A model generated the notes under the pieces. It searched no databases. It was not told the DNA's origin and was given only the letters and a program-made list of their open reading frames with translations. DNA of 64,000 nt from Caenispirillum bisanense (GTDB lineage Bacteria > Pseudomonadota > Alphaproteobacteria > Rhodospirillales > Rhodospirillaceae): assembly GCF_900230255.1 (NCBI RefSeq), contig NZ_OCNJ01000001.1:372001-436000 (forward strand). The letters are read 5' to 3'. Both the position numbers and the translations under genes were made by a program. Positions 39,872 through 49,149 of this stretch are shown in pieces (position 1 is the stretch's first letter; every line of letters begins with the position of its first letter).

Positions 39872-42099
39872 GCGAGATCACTCCGGAAATCGTCGCCCAG
39901 CACGGCCTGACGCCGGACGAGTACAAGCTGGTGCTCGACATCATGGGCCGCGAGCCCAACCTGACCGAGCTCGGCATCTTCTCGGTCATGTGGTCGGAGC
40001 ACTGCTCCTACAAGTCGTCGAAGAAGTGGCTGAAGACCCTGCCGACCAAGGCGCCGTGGGTCATTTGCGGCCCCGGCGAGAACGCTGGCGTGGTCGACAT
40101 CGGCGAGGGCTTGGCCGCCATCTTCAAGATGGAGAGCCACAACCACCCGTCGTTCATCGAGCCCTACCAGGGTGCGGCGACCGGCGTCGGCGGCATCCTG
40201 CGCGACGTCTTCACCATGGGCGCGCGCCCCGTGGCCAACATGAACGCCCTGCGCTTCGGCGACCCGAGCCATCCGAAGACCCGCCACCTGGTGGCCGGGG
40301 TCGTCGCCGGCATCGGCGGCTACGGCAACTGCGTCGGCGTGCCGACCATCGGCGGCGAGACCAACTTCCACAAGTCCTACAACGGCAACATCCTGGTCAA
40401 CGCCATGACCGTGGGCGTCGCCGAAGCGGACAAGATCTTCTATTCGGCCGCCGCCGGCGTCGGCAACCCGGTGGTCTACGCCGGGTCGAAGACCGGCCGC
40501 GACGGCATCCACGGCGCCACCATGGCGTCGGCCGAGTTCGACGAGAAGTCGGAAGAGAAGCGCCCGACCGTGCAGGTCGGCGACCCGTTCACCGAGAAGC
40601 TGCTCATCGAGGCCTGCCTCGAACTGATGGCGACCGACGCCATCGTCGCCATCCAGGACATGGGCGCGGCCGGCCTGACCTCGTCGTCCTTCGAGATGGC
40701 GTCCAAGGGCGGCCTCGGCGTCGAGCTGGACCTCGACCGGGTGCCCATGCGCGAAGAGGGCATGACCCCCTACGAGCTGATGCTGTCGGAAAGCCAGGAG
40801 CGCATGCTCATGGTGCTGAAGCCCGGCAAGGAAGACCTGGCGCGGGCCATCTTCCACAAGTGGGAGCTGGACTTCGCGGTCATCGGCCACCTCACCGACT
40901 CGGGCCGCATGGTGCTGAAGTGGCACGGCGACGTGGTGGGCGACCTGCCCATCGACCCCCTCGCCATGGCCTCGCCGGAATACGACCGCCCGTACGAGAT
41001 CGTGCGCGAGACCCGCGGCATCCGCTCCAACGAGATCACCGAGGTGCCGTGGCCGGAAGCCCTGAGCAAGCTCATGGGCTGCCCCGACCTCGCCAGCCGC
41101 CGCTGGATCTGGGAGCAGTACGACCACATGGTCATGGGTGACACCACCCAGCGCCCCGGCGGGGACGCCGGCGTCGTGCGCCTGCACGGCAGCAACCGCG
41201 GCCTCGCCGTCACCACCGACTGCACGCCGCGCTACGTCGAGTCCGACCCGGTGGAGGGCGGCAAGCAGGCCGTCGCGGAAGCCTGGCGCAACCTGACCGC
41301 CGTCGGCGCCCGGCCGCTCGCCATCACCGACAACATGAACTTCGGCAACCCGGAGAAGCCGGTGATCATGGGCCAGTTCGTCGGCGCCTGCCAGGGCATG
41401 GCCGAGGCCTGCGTGACGCTCGACTTCCCGGTCGTGTCGGGCAACGTGTCGCTGTACAACGAGACCCAGGGCCAGCCCATCATGCCGACGCCGGCCATCG
41501 GCGCCATCGGCCTGATCGACGACCTGGACACCATGGCGACCATCGCCTTCAAGGACGACGACGACATCATCCTGGTGTTCGGCGAAACCCTCGGCGAGCG
41601 CGGCGCCGGCTGGCTCGCCCAGTCGCTGTATCTGCGCGAGCTGCTCGGCCGCGAGGACGGCGCGCCGCCGCCGGTGGACCTGGCGCACGAGCGCAAGGTC
41701 GGCGACCACGTGCGCGGCCTCATCCGCGCCCGCCGCGTCACCGCCTGCCACGACGTGTCCGACGGCGGCCTGCTGGTGGCGCTGACCGAGATGGCGCTGG
41801 CCGGCGGCATGGGCTTCGAGATCAAGACCGATCCGGGCCCGCGCCACGCCTACCTGTTCGGCGAGGACCAGGGTCGCTATATCGTGACGGTGAAGGAAAC
41901 GGACGTGGCCGCCATCGTCGCCGAGGCCGAGGAAGCCAAGGTGCCGGTGCGGGTGCTCGGCTTCACCGGCGGCGACCATGTGGTCGTCGACGGCGTCGCC
42001 GGCCCGGCGGTGGCCCAGCTGCGCGCCGTCAACGAGGCGTGGATGCCCGCCTACATGGCCGGCGGCGAAGCCGTGGAGCACCCGGGCGCCCCGGCGTAA
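39868..42099 (+). CDS. purL: Phosphoribosylformylglycinamidine synthase subunit PurL (small form)
   Basis: A 743-residue ATP-dependent synthetase converting FGAR to FGAM. This is the short PurL that needs PurS and PurQ. Visible motifs are [16 protein letters not shown] (about 35-50), the ATP/metal motif [10 protein letters not shown] near 90, [14 protein letters not shown] and [20 protein letters not shown]. The start is GTG within the purQ stop. The gene ends 20 bases before the BolA gene, which is probably on the same transcript. Confidence 0.97.
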   Translation: MSEITPEIVAQHGLTPDEYKLVLDIMGREPNLTELGIFSVMWSEHCSYKSSKKWLKTLPTKAPWVICGPGENAGVVDIGEGLAAIFKMESHNHPSFIEPYQGAATGVGGILRDVFTMGARPVANMNALRFGDPSHPKTRHLVAGVVAGIGGYGNCVGVPTIGGETNFHKSYNGNILVNAMTVGVAEADKIFYSAAAGVGNPVVYAGSKTGRDGIHGATMASAEFDEKSEEKRPTVQVGDPFTEKLLIEACLELMATDAIVAIQDMGAAGLTSSSFEMASKGGLGVELDLDRVPMREEGMTPYELMLSESQERMLMVLKPGKEDLARAIFHKWELDFAVIGHLTDSGRMVLKWHGDVVGDLPIDPLAMASPEYDRPYEIVRETRGIRSNEITEVPWPEALSKLMGCPDLASRRWIWEQYDHMVMGDTTQRPGGDAGVVRLHGSNRGLAVTTDCTPRYVESDPVEGGKQAVAEAWRNLTAVGARPLAITDNMNFGNPEKPVIMGQFVGACQGMAEACVTLDFPVVSGNVSLYNETQGQPIMPTPAIGAIGLIDDLDTMATIAFKDDDDIILVFGETLGERGAGWLAQSLYLRELLGREDGAPPPVDLAHERKVGDHVRGLIRARRVTACHDVSDGGLLVALTEMALAGGMGFEIKTDPGPRHAYLFGEDQGRYIVTVKETDVAAIVAEAEEAKVPVRVLGFTGGDHVVVDGVAGPAVAQLRAVNEAWMPAYMAGGEAVEHPGAPA

Positions 42100-42119
42100 C
42101 ACTGAACGGAGGACCGATC

Positions 42120-42359
42120 ATGGCGATGGAAGCCAACGAAATCGAACGGCTCATCAAGGATGCCTTCCCCGACGCGGAAGTGACCATCGAGGACCTGCGC
42201 GGCGACGGCGACCACTACGCCGCGCTGGTCGTGTCGTCGGCCTTCGAGGGCAAGAGCCGCGTGCAGCAGCACCAGATGGTCTACGGCGCGCTCAAGGGCA
42301 AGATGGGCGGCGACCTGCACGCCCTGGCGCTGCAGACCCAGGTGCCGGCGCCCGGCTGA
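42120..42359 (+). CDS. BolA family protein (BolA2/IbaG-like)
   Basis: A 79-residue BolA-fold protein. It has the class II BolA helix-turn-helix-like end with QQHQMVYGALKGKMGGDLHA and the conserved C-terminal His for Fe-S sharing with a CGFS glutaredoxin. In many alphaproteobacteria this gene sits between purL and grxD; here the glutaredoxin gene is not next, since a terminator and an opposite-strand cluster follow. It likely acts in iron-sulfur trafficking or sensing. Confidence 0.9.
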   Translation: MAMEANEIERLIKDAFPDAEVTIEDLRGDGDHYAALVVSSAFEGKSRVQQHQMVYGALKGKMGGDLHALALQTQVPAPG

Positions 42360-42389
42360 ACCGGCCGGCACCAACGGCTCCGATACGAA

Positions 42390-42425
42390 CGGGGGAGGCC
42401 CATGGGCCTCCCCCGTTTTCGTCTT
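42390..42425 (+). terminator. Terminator of the purine-bolA transcript
   Basis: A perfect palindrome (42390-42415, arms CGGGGGAGGCCC / GGGCCTCCCCCG) is followed by TTTTCGTCTT. It is the strongest intrinsic terminator in the window. Confidence 0.85.
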
Positions 42426-42521
42426 GTCCGTGCGGCCGGTCTCACGGCGGCGGGGACCACCCCCGTCCGGAAGACCCCCTCAGGCCTCTGGACGGGGCTG
42501 GCTCCTGACCGCCGGCGCCCG

Positions 42522-43346
42522 TCAGGGCGCGTAGGTTTCCAGCTCGCGGTTCAGGCGGCCGCGGTCGGTGAGGATGTCCCACACGTCGGGGCGCTCGGCA
42601 TGGACGTCGTGCAGCAGGTCGCACAGCTCGCGGCCGCAGGGCTGACGCCAGCCGTAGAGCGGCACCAGCGGGCCGAGGGTCTCGAAGTAGATGCCGAAAC
42701 GCTGCAGCAGGCGCAGCAGGGTCGGCTCCGTCACCATGCTGACGTAGGACAGGCGGTGCTTCAGCATGCCGTGGACGATGCCCTGCAGCAGGCCGATGGT
42801 GATGTAGGGCACCAGGCGGCGCACTTCGTCGTCCTTCGGCAACTTGCCCATGCGCGGGTCGTAGACGTCGGGCATGATGGACCCGTCCGTCAGGCGGCGG
42901 CGGAAGGCCTTGGTCACCGCGAAGCGCGATACCTCCCCGGCGCGGGCGAAGGGCACGCGGGAGCCGAGGTCGGGCAGCTCGCAGTGGTGGACGAACTGCA
43001 ACTCGTCGCCCGGGCGGTCGACCTGCGGCAGGATGAGGCGGACCGTGCCCGCCGTCTCGCCGGTCACCCGATGCATGAGCAGGTAGTGCTCCGAGCGGTC
43101 GTCGTATTCGTCCCATTCCATCTGGTCCGGGTAGTCGGCCGGGTCGAGATAGGAATTCTCTTCGGCCAGCACCTGGTAGCGCAGGTGGAACACCTGCTGC
43201 TTCAGTTCGGCCGTATCGGCCGGCACCACGACGAAGTGCCGGTTGTAGAGGTCGAACAAGGGCTCCGCCCCTTCGCTGCGCGGGGGCACGGGCAGGACGG
43301 CTGACGCCCTCGGGCGCCCTGCCAAGGCGATCTGGCTCACGGTCAT
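42522..43346 (-). CDS. PEP-CTERM/exosortase system-associated acyltransferase
   Basis: A 274-residue GNAT-like protein related to acyl-homoserine-lactone synthases and found with exosortase loci. Key stretches are FHLRYQVLAEENSYLDP (about 45-60), EVSRFAVTKAFRRRL near 140 and LSYVSMVTEPTLLRLLQRFG near 200. It probably adds an acyl group to a polysaccharide or a related precursor rather than making a signal. I chose the ATG at 43346; an in-frame ATG 102 bases upstream lies in a low-complexity segment. It follows prsT, with an unusual nested hairpin between them. Confidence 0.85.
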   Translation of the reverse strand: MTVSQIALAGRPRASAVLPVPPRSEGAEPLFDLYNRHFVVVPADTAELKQQVFHLRYQVLAEENSYLDPADYPDQMEWDEYDDRSEHYLLMHRVTGETAGTVRLILPQVDRPGDELQFVHHCELPDLGSRVPFARAGEVSRFAVTKAFRRRLTDGSIMPDVYDPRMGKLPKDDEVRRLVPYITIGLLQGIVHGMLKHRLSYVSMVTEPTLLRLLQRFGIYFETLGPLVPLYGWRQPCGRELCDLLHDVHAERPDVWDILTDRGRLNRELETYAP

Positions 43347-43390
43347 CTCTGTACTCTCTCTCTGCGGTCTCTCTACCGGGTCTCGGGTCC

Positions 43391-43436
43391 GGTCGGCGGA
43401 CGCGGCATGTTTTTTCTGCCGTTCGTTCCGCCGACC
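43391..43436 (-). promoter_or_regulatory. Nested hairpin between prsT and the acyltransferase gene
   Basis: Outer 10-bp arms GGTCGGCGGA / TCCGCCGACC (43391-43400, 43427-43436) enclose an inner stem CGGCA/TGCCG with an A-rich loop on the transcribed strand. It lies in the 142-base gap between the genes and could regulate relative expression or mark an RNA processing site. Confidence 0.45.
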
Positions 43437-43488
43437 CTTGGGGGTCACTCTCTCTCACGGGGCGCGCGCACGGGTTCGGCCGCGGGGG

Positions 43489-46296
43489 TCAATCCCCCAG
43501 TCGGGCGAGTAAGTCGCGAGCCTGGTTTTTTCCGGCGAAGTCGTCGGTCGCGATCAGGTCGTTCAGGACCTCTCGCGCCTCTTTGGACTTATTTTGCACG
43601 ACCAATGCTTCCGCAAGGTTAAGACGGAAGCCCGGTTTCGCACTTTGTCCGGCGGCGCGACGGAACAGCAGTTCCGCTTCCGCCGGCTGCCCGAGGGCCA
43701 GCCGGATCTGGCCTTCGGTATCGAGGATCTCGGGGCGGTCGCCGCCGTGGGTACGGGCGACTTCCGCTTGCTCGAGGGCCGTCTCTGCGTCGCCCTTGCG
43801 CAGCAGCACCCAGGCGTAGTTGTTGCGGGCGATCCAGTTGGCCGGCTGCGCCTCGGTGACGCGCCGCAGGTTGTCGGCGGCGCCGGCCCAGTTCTCCTGC
43901 CCGATCTGCCAGTTGGACAGCAGGAAGCGGGCGTCCTGGTCGTCGGGGTTGGCTTCCAGCCACTGCGCGACGCGGGTGATGCCGGCCTCGCGGTCGCCGT
44001 CGAACTCGGCGTGGGCGAGCAGGATCACCAGGTTGCGCGGCGGCGTCTCCATTCCGGTCAGGCGCGAGCGCAGGAACTCGGTGCCGCCGGCGCGGTCGGA
44101 CTCGAGCCGCAGGCGGGCCTGCTGCTCGATCACCTTGGGGTCGTTCGGCGCCAGTTCGGCGGCGGCGGCCACCAACGGCTCGGCGTCGAAGGGGCGGCGG
44201 TCCTGCATGTAGAGTTCGGCCAGCGCCACCTTCGGCAGCGGATCGGCGGGCGCCAGCTGCACCAGCCGTTCCAGGCTGCGCTGCATCAACACCCGGTCGC
44301 CGGCGCGCTGGGCGGCGGACTGCAGCAGGCGGTAGTTGGCCTCGTTGGGCTCGACCTCGACCAGCGTCTGCAGGGCGGCGACGGCGTTCGGCACGTCGCC
44401 GGTGCCCGAGCGGGCGATGGCGACGGCACGCAGCACGCGCGGGTCGCGCGGATGCTGGTTCATGAGCGGCAGCATGAGGGCGAGCGCCGGTTCGTAGCGC
44501 CGTTCCTCCAGCATCAGCGCGGCGCTGCGCACGCGCGGCTCGACCGCCGTCGGGTCGGCCTTCACGGCGAGGTCGAGCCACGTGCGGGCGTCGTCCATGG
44601 CGCCGCGGTCGGTGGCCATGCGGGCGAGGCGCATGAGGATGTCGTAATCGCCCGGCGACTGGGCGTGCGCGTCGACCATGAGGTCGCGCGCCTCGTCGTC
44701 GCGGCCCTTCATGATGAGCAGCGAGGCCAGGTTGCCGGCGGCGTCGCTGGCGCCGGGGTTGCGCTTCAGGGCCTCGCGGAAGGCGGCCTCGGCGGCGTCC
44801 TGGTCGCGCAGGGCGACCTGCGCCAGCCCTTCCATGGTGTAGCCGGCGGCATCGTCGGGCCGCGCCTGCTGCACCGCCTGCGCCACGGCCAGGGCCTCGG
44901 TGGCCTTGTCGGCGCGCAGCAGCATGGCGAAGTAGAGGCTGCGGGTGCGCGAGTCGTCGGGGTTCTTCTCGACGGCACGGGCGAGCAGGTCCATGGCGTC
45001 CTGCTGGCGGCCCAGCTCGCCGAACACCACCGCCAGCTGGCCGATCACGCGGCTGTCGTCGGGGGCGAGCGCCAGGGCGCGCTCCAGCAGGACCGAGGCT
45101 TCCTCCAGGTCGCCCGCCTGCTGCGCCGCCTGTCCGAGCAGGGCGACGGCGGGAGCGTTGTCGGCGACCGCTTCCGACACCTGTGACAGCACGCCGTAGG
45201 AGTCCTCGGCACGGCCCAGGCGCAGCAGCGACGAGCCGAGCGCGAGACGCACCTCGGTCGGCGTCTCGGGGCGGTTGGCGAAGCTCTCCAGCAGGCGCAC
45301 GGCCTGTTCGTCCTGGCCGAGGCCGTACTTGGTCAGGCCGGCGAGCATCTGCAGCTCGGCGTTGCCCGGCTGCATGGCCAAGCCTTCGGTCAGCTGGGTG
45401 TCGGCGCCGGCGAGGTCGCCCTTGCGGTAGGACACCAGGCCCTTGAGGTAGTGCGCCATGGGCAGGCCCTGGACGCGCTCCAGCACGAAGCTGATCTCGG
45501 TATCCGCCGCGTCCAGTTCGTCGGCCTGCACCAGCGCCTGGGCCAGCGGGATGCGGACGAAGGGGTTCAGCGGGTAGCGGTCGCGCAGGCCGCGGTAGAG
45601 CGCCAGCGCGTCGTCCATGCGCTTTTCGCGGAGTGCCACGTCGCCGGCCAGGTAGACGGCATCGGACTCTTCCGGGTCGGCCTTCAGGGCGGCCTGGGCG
45701 GCGGCGACGGCGGCGGCCAGGTCGCCGTCACGCAGCGCCATGCGGCCGATGCCGACGTGGGCCAGCGCGCTGTCGGGGGCGAGCGCGGCGGCCTCTTCGA
45801 AGGTGGTGCGGGCGCGGTCGGCGTCGCCGCGGGCGAGATGGGCGCGACCGGCGAGCGCGAGCGCGTCGGCGCGCAGGCGGGCCGGCATGCTTTCGGGCAG
45901 GTCGGCGACGGTGGCGAGGACCTCCTGGGTGCGGCCGAGGGACAGCCACGACAGCAGCAGCGGCTTCAGCCAGTCGTCGGCCGGGGCGCCGAGGTCGCGC
46001 GCGCGCGTCAGCTGCACTTCCGCCCGCGCCGTGTCGCCGAGGTCCATGTAGAGGCCGCCGAGGAGGGCGTTCGCCTCCGCGTTCGACGGCTGCTCCTGCA
46101 GCGCGTTCTTGAGCTGAATGATGCTCTCGCTCACCCGCCCCTCCGCCCGATACCGACGCGCCTCGTCCAACAAGTCGTCGACCGCCGCCGCCCATGAGGA
46201 AGACACCCCGCCCGTTGCCATGACGGCAGACAAGGCAAGGGCCGATACTGCCAAAGCAGACCGGAAGGAAGTAAAACGTGGCCGAACGATCTTCAT
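43489..46296 (-). CDS. PEP-CTERM system TPR-repeat protein PrsT
   Basis: A 935-residue exported protein with a signal peptide (about 1-37, ending SSSWA-AA) and TPR units repeating about every 34 residues over nearly the whole length. It begins AAVDDLLDEARRYRAEGRVS and continues with recurring A-LxPxD-xRxxxxLA units. The layout and length match PrsT, the lipoprotein or secreted TPR protein of PEP-CTERM/exosortase systems, used to build or export exopolysaccharide. It is upstream of the acyltransferase gene. The 200-base region in front is AT-richer than its surroundings. Confidence 0.86.
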   Translation of the reverse strand: MKIVRPRFTSFRSALAVSALALSAVMATGGVSSSWAAAVDDLLDEARRYRAEGRVSESIIQLKNALQEQPSNAEANALLGGLYMDLGDTARAEVQLTRARDLGAPADDWLKPLLLSWLSLGRTQEVLATVADLPESMPARLRADALALAGRAHLARGDADRARTTFEEAAALAPDSALAHVGIGRMALRDGDLAAAVAAAQAALKADPEESDAVYLAGDVALREKRMDDALALYRGLRDRYPLNPFVRIPLAQALVQADELDAADTEISFVLERVQGLPMAHYLKGLVSYRKGDLAGADTQLTEGLAMQPGNAELQMLAGLTKYGLGQDEQAVRLLESFANRPETPTEVRLALGSSLLRLGRAEDSYGVLSQVSEAVADNAPAVALLGQAAQQAGDLEEASVLLERALALAPDDSRVIGQLAVVFGELGRQQDAMDLLARAVEKNPDDSRTRSLYFAMLLRADKATEALAVAQAVQQARPDDAAGYTMEGLAQVALRDQDAAEAAFREALKRNPGASDAAGNLASLLIMKGRDDEARDLMVDAHAQSPGDYDILMRLARMATDRGAMDDARTWLDLAVKADPTAVEPRVRSAALMLEERRYEPALALMLPLMNQHPRDPRVLRAVAIARSGTGDVPNAVAALQTLVEVEPNEANYRLLQSAAQRAGDRVLMQRSLERLVQLAPADPLPKVALAELYMQDRRPFDAEPLVAAAAELAPNDPKVIEQQARLRLESDRAGGTEFLRSRLTGMETPPRNLVILLAHAEFDGDREAGITRVAQWLEANPDDQDARFLLSNWQIGQENWAGAADNLRRVTEAQPANWIARNNYAWVLLRKGDAETALEQAEVARTHGGDRPEILDTEGQIRLALGQPAEAELLFRRAAGQSAKPGFRLNLAEALVVQNKSKEAREVLNDLIATDDFAGKNQARDLLARLGD

Positions 46297-46498
46297 GGTA
46301 CCACCTTTTCTCAGCGGAAATAGGTGTTCCCGCGCGAGACGCCGAAAGTTTCCGGGATACCACGAAAGTTCGGAAGACTTCTTCGGCCCGGCTGGAACAG
46401 TAATTCAGGGCTCTCGCTGCAACAAGGCGGGCCACAGAAATGTCACCAGCGCCTTGTGACTATTCGAAATACTTGCATCCCCGAGGAGAAGACTCGCC

Positions 46499-47710
46499 TC
46501 AGGCCGCGACCGGTGCGGGTGATTCGACGTTTCGGAGTCGGCGGTAATGGGCGGCCATGGCCTGCCCGGCGGCCTCCCACGAGAAGCCGGCGGCGTGGGC
46601 GCGGGTGGCTTCGCGCGGCGGCGACTCGGCCAGCAGCGCCTGCACGGCGGCGGCCAGGGCGGCGCCGTCGGGTTCCGGCACCAGGCGGCCGGCGGCGGGC
46701 ACCGACACCGCCTCCGCCGTGCCCGGCAGGTGCGAGGCGACGACGGGCGTGCCGCAGGCCATGGCCTCCATCACCACGTTGGGCAGGCCCTCTCGCTCCG
46801 ACGGCAGCAGCAGGGCGTCGGCGGCGCCGTACCACGGCGTCAGCGCGTCCTGCGTCAACCGGCCGAGGAAGCGCACGCGCCCGCCGACCCCGAGCCGTTC
46901 CGCCAGCGCCGCGAGCCGGCTCCGCTCCGGGCCTTCGCCGGCGATCATCAGGCGGGCGGTGGGCAGGCGGGTCAGGGCCTCGATGCACAGGTGGCAGCGC
47001 TTCAGCGCCACCAGGTTGCCGACGAACAGCAGCACCGGCGCCTCGCCCGGCGGCGGCAGACGCAGGGACGCGCGCAGGGCGCGGCGGTCGGCGGGCGGGC
47101 GGAAGACGTCCAGGTCGACGCCGTTGCGGATGACGGCGACGCGCTCCGCCGGCACGCCCAGCTCCACCAGGGCGTCGCGCAGGGACCGGCTGACCGTCGC
47201 CACCAGCCCGGCGGTGGCGCAGGCTTCCAGGATCATGCGACGGGGCTTCGGGAAGGTGGGCAGGATGTTGACGTCGCTGCCCAGCGCCGTCAGCACCAGC
47301 GGCACGCCGAAGCGGCGGGCGAGGCGGGCGGCGGCGACGCCATCGGGATAGAGGTAATAGGCGTCGATGAGGTCGAAGGCGAACCCCTCCGCCCGCAGCC
47401 GCTCCACCGCCGGCAGCGCGGCGCGGTACAGCAGGTGCGGCGCCAGGGTCATGCCGACCTTGGGGATCATCGGCACCCGCGGATAGACCACCGGCACGCC
47501 GTCCCGCACGTCCCGCGCCGGCACCCGGGCGTGCACCGCATAGGCGCCGAAGCGCGGATGGGTGAAGGGAAACCACGGCACCGGCGCCACCACCCGGGCC
47601 TCGACCTCGGTGTCGGCGGCGCGCAGGGCCTTCAGCCGCAGCTCGGTGAACACGCCGTTCTGCGGGTTGGCGCGGCTCGGGAACAGGTTGCCGAAGGTGA
47701 GGATGCGCAC
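46499..47710 (-). CDS. GT4-type glycosyltransferase (exopolysaccharide)
   Basis: A 403-residue GT-B glycosyltransferase, group 1 type. It starts RILTFGNLFPSRANPQNGVF; the C-terminal domain has LLFVGNLVALKRCHLCIEAL (about 215) and the nucleotide-sugar motif PSEREGLPNVVMEAMACG near 300. The GTG start at 47710 has GGAGGGGG upstream; frames reaching further up run into the preceding gene. It lies 17 bases after the next glycosyltransferase gene, so both are co-transcribed. Sugar donor and acceptor are unknown. Confidence 0.88.
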   Translation of the reverse strand: MRILTFGNLFPSRANPQNGVFTELRLKALRAADTEVEARVVAPVPWFPFTHPRFGAYAVHARVPARDVRDGVPVVYPRVPMIPKVGMTLAPHLLYRAALPAVERLRAEGFAFDLIDAYYLYPDGVAAARLARRFGVPLVLTALGSDVNILPTFPKPRRMILEACATAGLVATVSRSLRDALVELGVPAERVAVIRNGVDLDVFRPPADRRALRASLRLPPPGEAPVLLFVGNLVALKRCHLCIEALTRLPTARLMIAGEGPERSRLAALAERLGVGGRVRFLGRLTQDALTPWYGAADALLLPSEREGLPNVVMEAMACGTPVVASHLPGTAEAVSVPAAGRLVPEPDGAALAAAVQALLAESPPREATRAHAAGFSWEAAGQAMAAHYRRLRNVESPAPVAA

Positions 47711-47726
47711 CGCTCGCCCCCTCCGC

Positions 47727-48956
47727 TCAGGCCGAGGCGCGGCGGGGCGCGCGGCGAGGAGCCCGACGGGCCAGCAGCCGGTCGTAGGTGGCGAGGTAGC
47801 GCTCAACCATGCGCTCCAGCGCGAAGTCGGTGATCGCCCGCGCCCGCCCGGCGGCGCCGTGGCCGCGGCGCAGGCAGGCGTCCGTGGCATAGGGCGCCAT
47901 GGCCGCCGCCATGGCGGCAGGCGCGAGGCGCGGCACCAGGATGCCGGTGCGGCCGTCTTCCACCAGTTCCGGATTGCCGCCGACCTGGGTCGCCACCACC
48001 GGCAGGCCGGTCGCCATGGCTTCCAGGATGGTGTTGCAGATGCCCTCGGTGCGCGACGGCAGCACGAAGACGTCGAGGCCCTGCAGCAGCGCCGGCACGT
48101 CGTCGCGCCGCCCGGGCAGCCAGGCGAGGTCGGACGCCCCCGCCGCCGCCAGGATGTCGGCGCATTCCGCCCGCAGCGGGCCGTCGCCCACCAGCACGAG
48201 ACGCAGGCGCGCCCGGCCGTCGGGCACGCGGTCGAGCAGGTCGACGAAGGCGCGCGCCAGGGTCGTCTGGTCCTTCACGCCGGCCATGCGACCGACGGTG
48301 CCGAACACCACCTGATCCGGCCCGGCGAAACCCGCAGGCGCGCCGGCGAGCGGCGCCCGTCCGGCGTCGGCGGGGCGGAAGCGGCGGGTGTCGACGCCGT
48401 TGATGATGCGCCCGACCTTGGCGGCGGGCAGGCCGACGCGCTCGGTCAGCCAGTCCTCGATCTCGCCGGACAGGGCGATGTAGTGGTCGACGGTGGGCTC
48501 GACGAGGCGGCGGAGCAGGTTGTAGCGGCGGTTGGCGCCGGTCTCCTCGATGGCGTCGCGGCCGTGCTCGCCGTGCACCACCACGGGCACTGCGGCCAGG
48601 AAGGCCGGCACCACCATGTCGGCGGCGGGCAGATTGCGGGTGTGGACGACCTGCGGCCGCAAGGTGCGCAGCAGCCGCCACAGCCGGGCGTAGGCCGCCG
48701 GGTCCTTGCCCGCCTTCTTACCGAGGACGTGGACCTCCGCCGCTCCCGGCCGCAGGCGCCTGGCCATGGGGCCGGCTTCGCGCAGGCAGACGATGGCGTG
48801 GCGGAAGCGCTCCGGCGGCGTCGCGTTGACGATGTTGACGAGGCCGTTCTCCATGCCGCCGACGCCCAGGCTGTCCACCACGTGCACGACCAGCGGCACC
48901 TCCGCCGCCGGGGGCGGCGGTGACAGGGCGCGGGCGGCGGATCCGGCGACGGACAT
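47727..48956 (-). CDS. Sugar transferase of the PEP-CTERM/EpsH1-associated type
   Basis: A 409-residue GT-B transferase. The N-terminal VVHVVDSLGVGGMENGLVNI (about 23-42) and HTRNLPAADMVVPAFLA are characteristic of the group associated with exosortase loci. The C-terminal motif PSRTEGICNTILEAMATGLP (about 297-316) binds the nucleotide sugar. A start with GGGGAG upstream is chosen at 48956. It is first in the two-gene unit and divergent from wecB. Confidence 0.87.
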   Translation of the reverse strand: MSVAGSAARALSPPPPAAEVPLVVHVVDSLGVGGMENGLVNIVNATPPERFRHAIVCLREAGPMARRLRPGAAEVHVLGKKAGKDPAAYARLWRLLRTLRPQVVHTRNLPAADMVVPAFLAAVPVVVHGEHGRDAIEETGANRRYNLLRRLVEPTVDHYIALSGEIEDWLTERVGLPAAKVGRIINGVDTRRFRPADAGRAPLAGAPAGFAGPDQVVFGTVGRMAGVKDQTTLARAFVDLLDRVPDGRARLRLVLVGDGPLRAECADILAAAGASDLAWLPGRRDDVPALLQGLDVFVLPSRTEGICNTILEAMATGLPVVATQVGGNPELVEDGRTGILVPRLAPAAMAAAMAPYATDACLRRGHGAAGRARAITDFALERMVERYLATYDRLLARRAPRRAPRRASA

Positions 48957-49149
48957 GCATTCTCCCCTTTTCGACAGCAGCAAAAGGGTCGCGCGCCGGC
49001 AATTGCACATCAATGTTTACGACGGACTACCCCGGCCGGCGTAGCGTAATTCGCATGAAGTTCTCGGCTCTCCTTTCTGTTAATTCAGGCCGGCCTTCGG
49101 CGTCCGTAGAATAGCGGTCACGCCCCGCCCCCGGACTCCAGGAGACGAG

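Noticed and set aside
39679-42102. Long antisense frame opposite purL
   Set aside because: Same cause; purL on the plus strand carries all family motifs.
42522-43346. Acyl-homoserine-lactone synthase (quorum sensing)
   Set aside because: The fold is related, but the neighbours (prsT and exosortase-type sugar transferase) and the lack of a LuxR gene favour the exosortase-associated acyltransferase.
46418-46434. Possible sigma-54 promoter (TGGCCC...TTGCA on the minus strand) before prsT, as expected for PEP-CTERM loci
   Set aside because: The GG-to-GC spacing is 11 and not 10 bases, and the -24 box is imperfect, so I do not report it as a promoter.
46401-49089. Shared 9-mer TAATTCAGG upstream of prsT (46401-46409) and of the sugar transferase (49081-49089)
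   Set aside because: A single 9-base match between two 200-base regions is close to what chance allows, and the flanks do not match.
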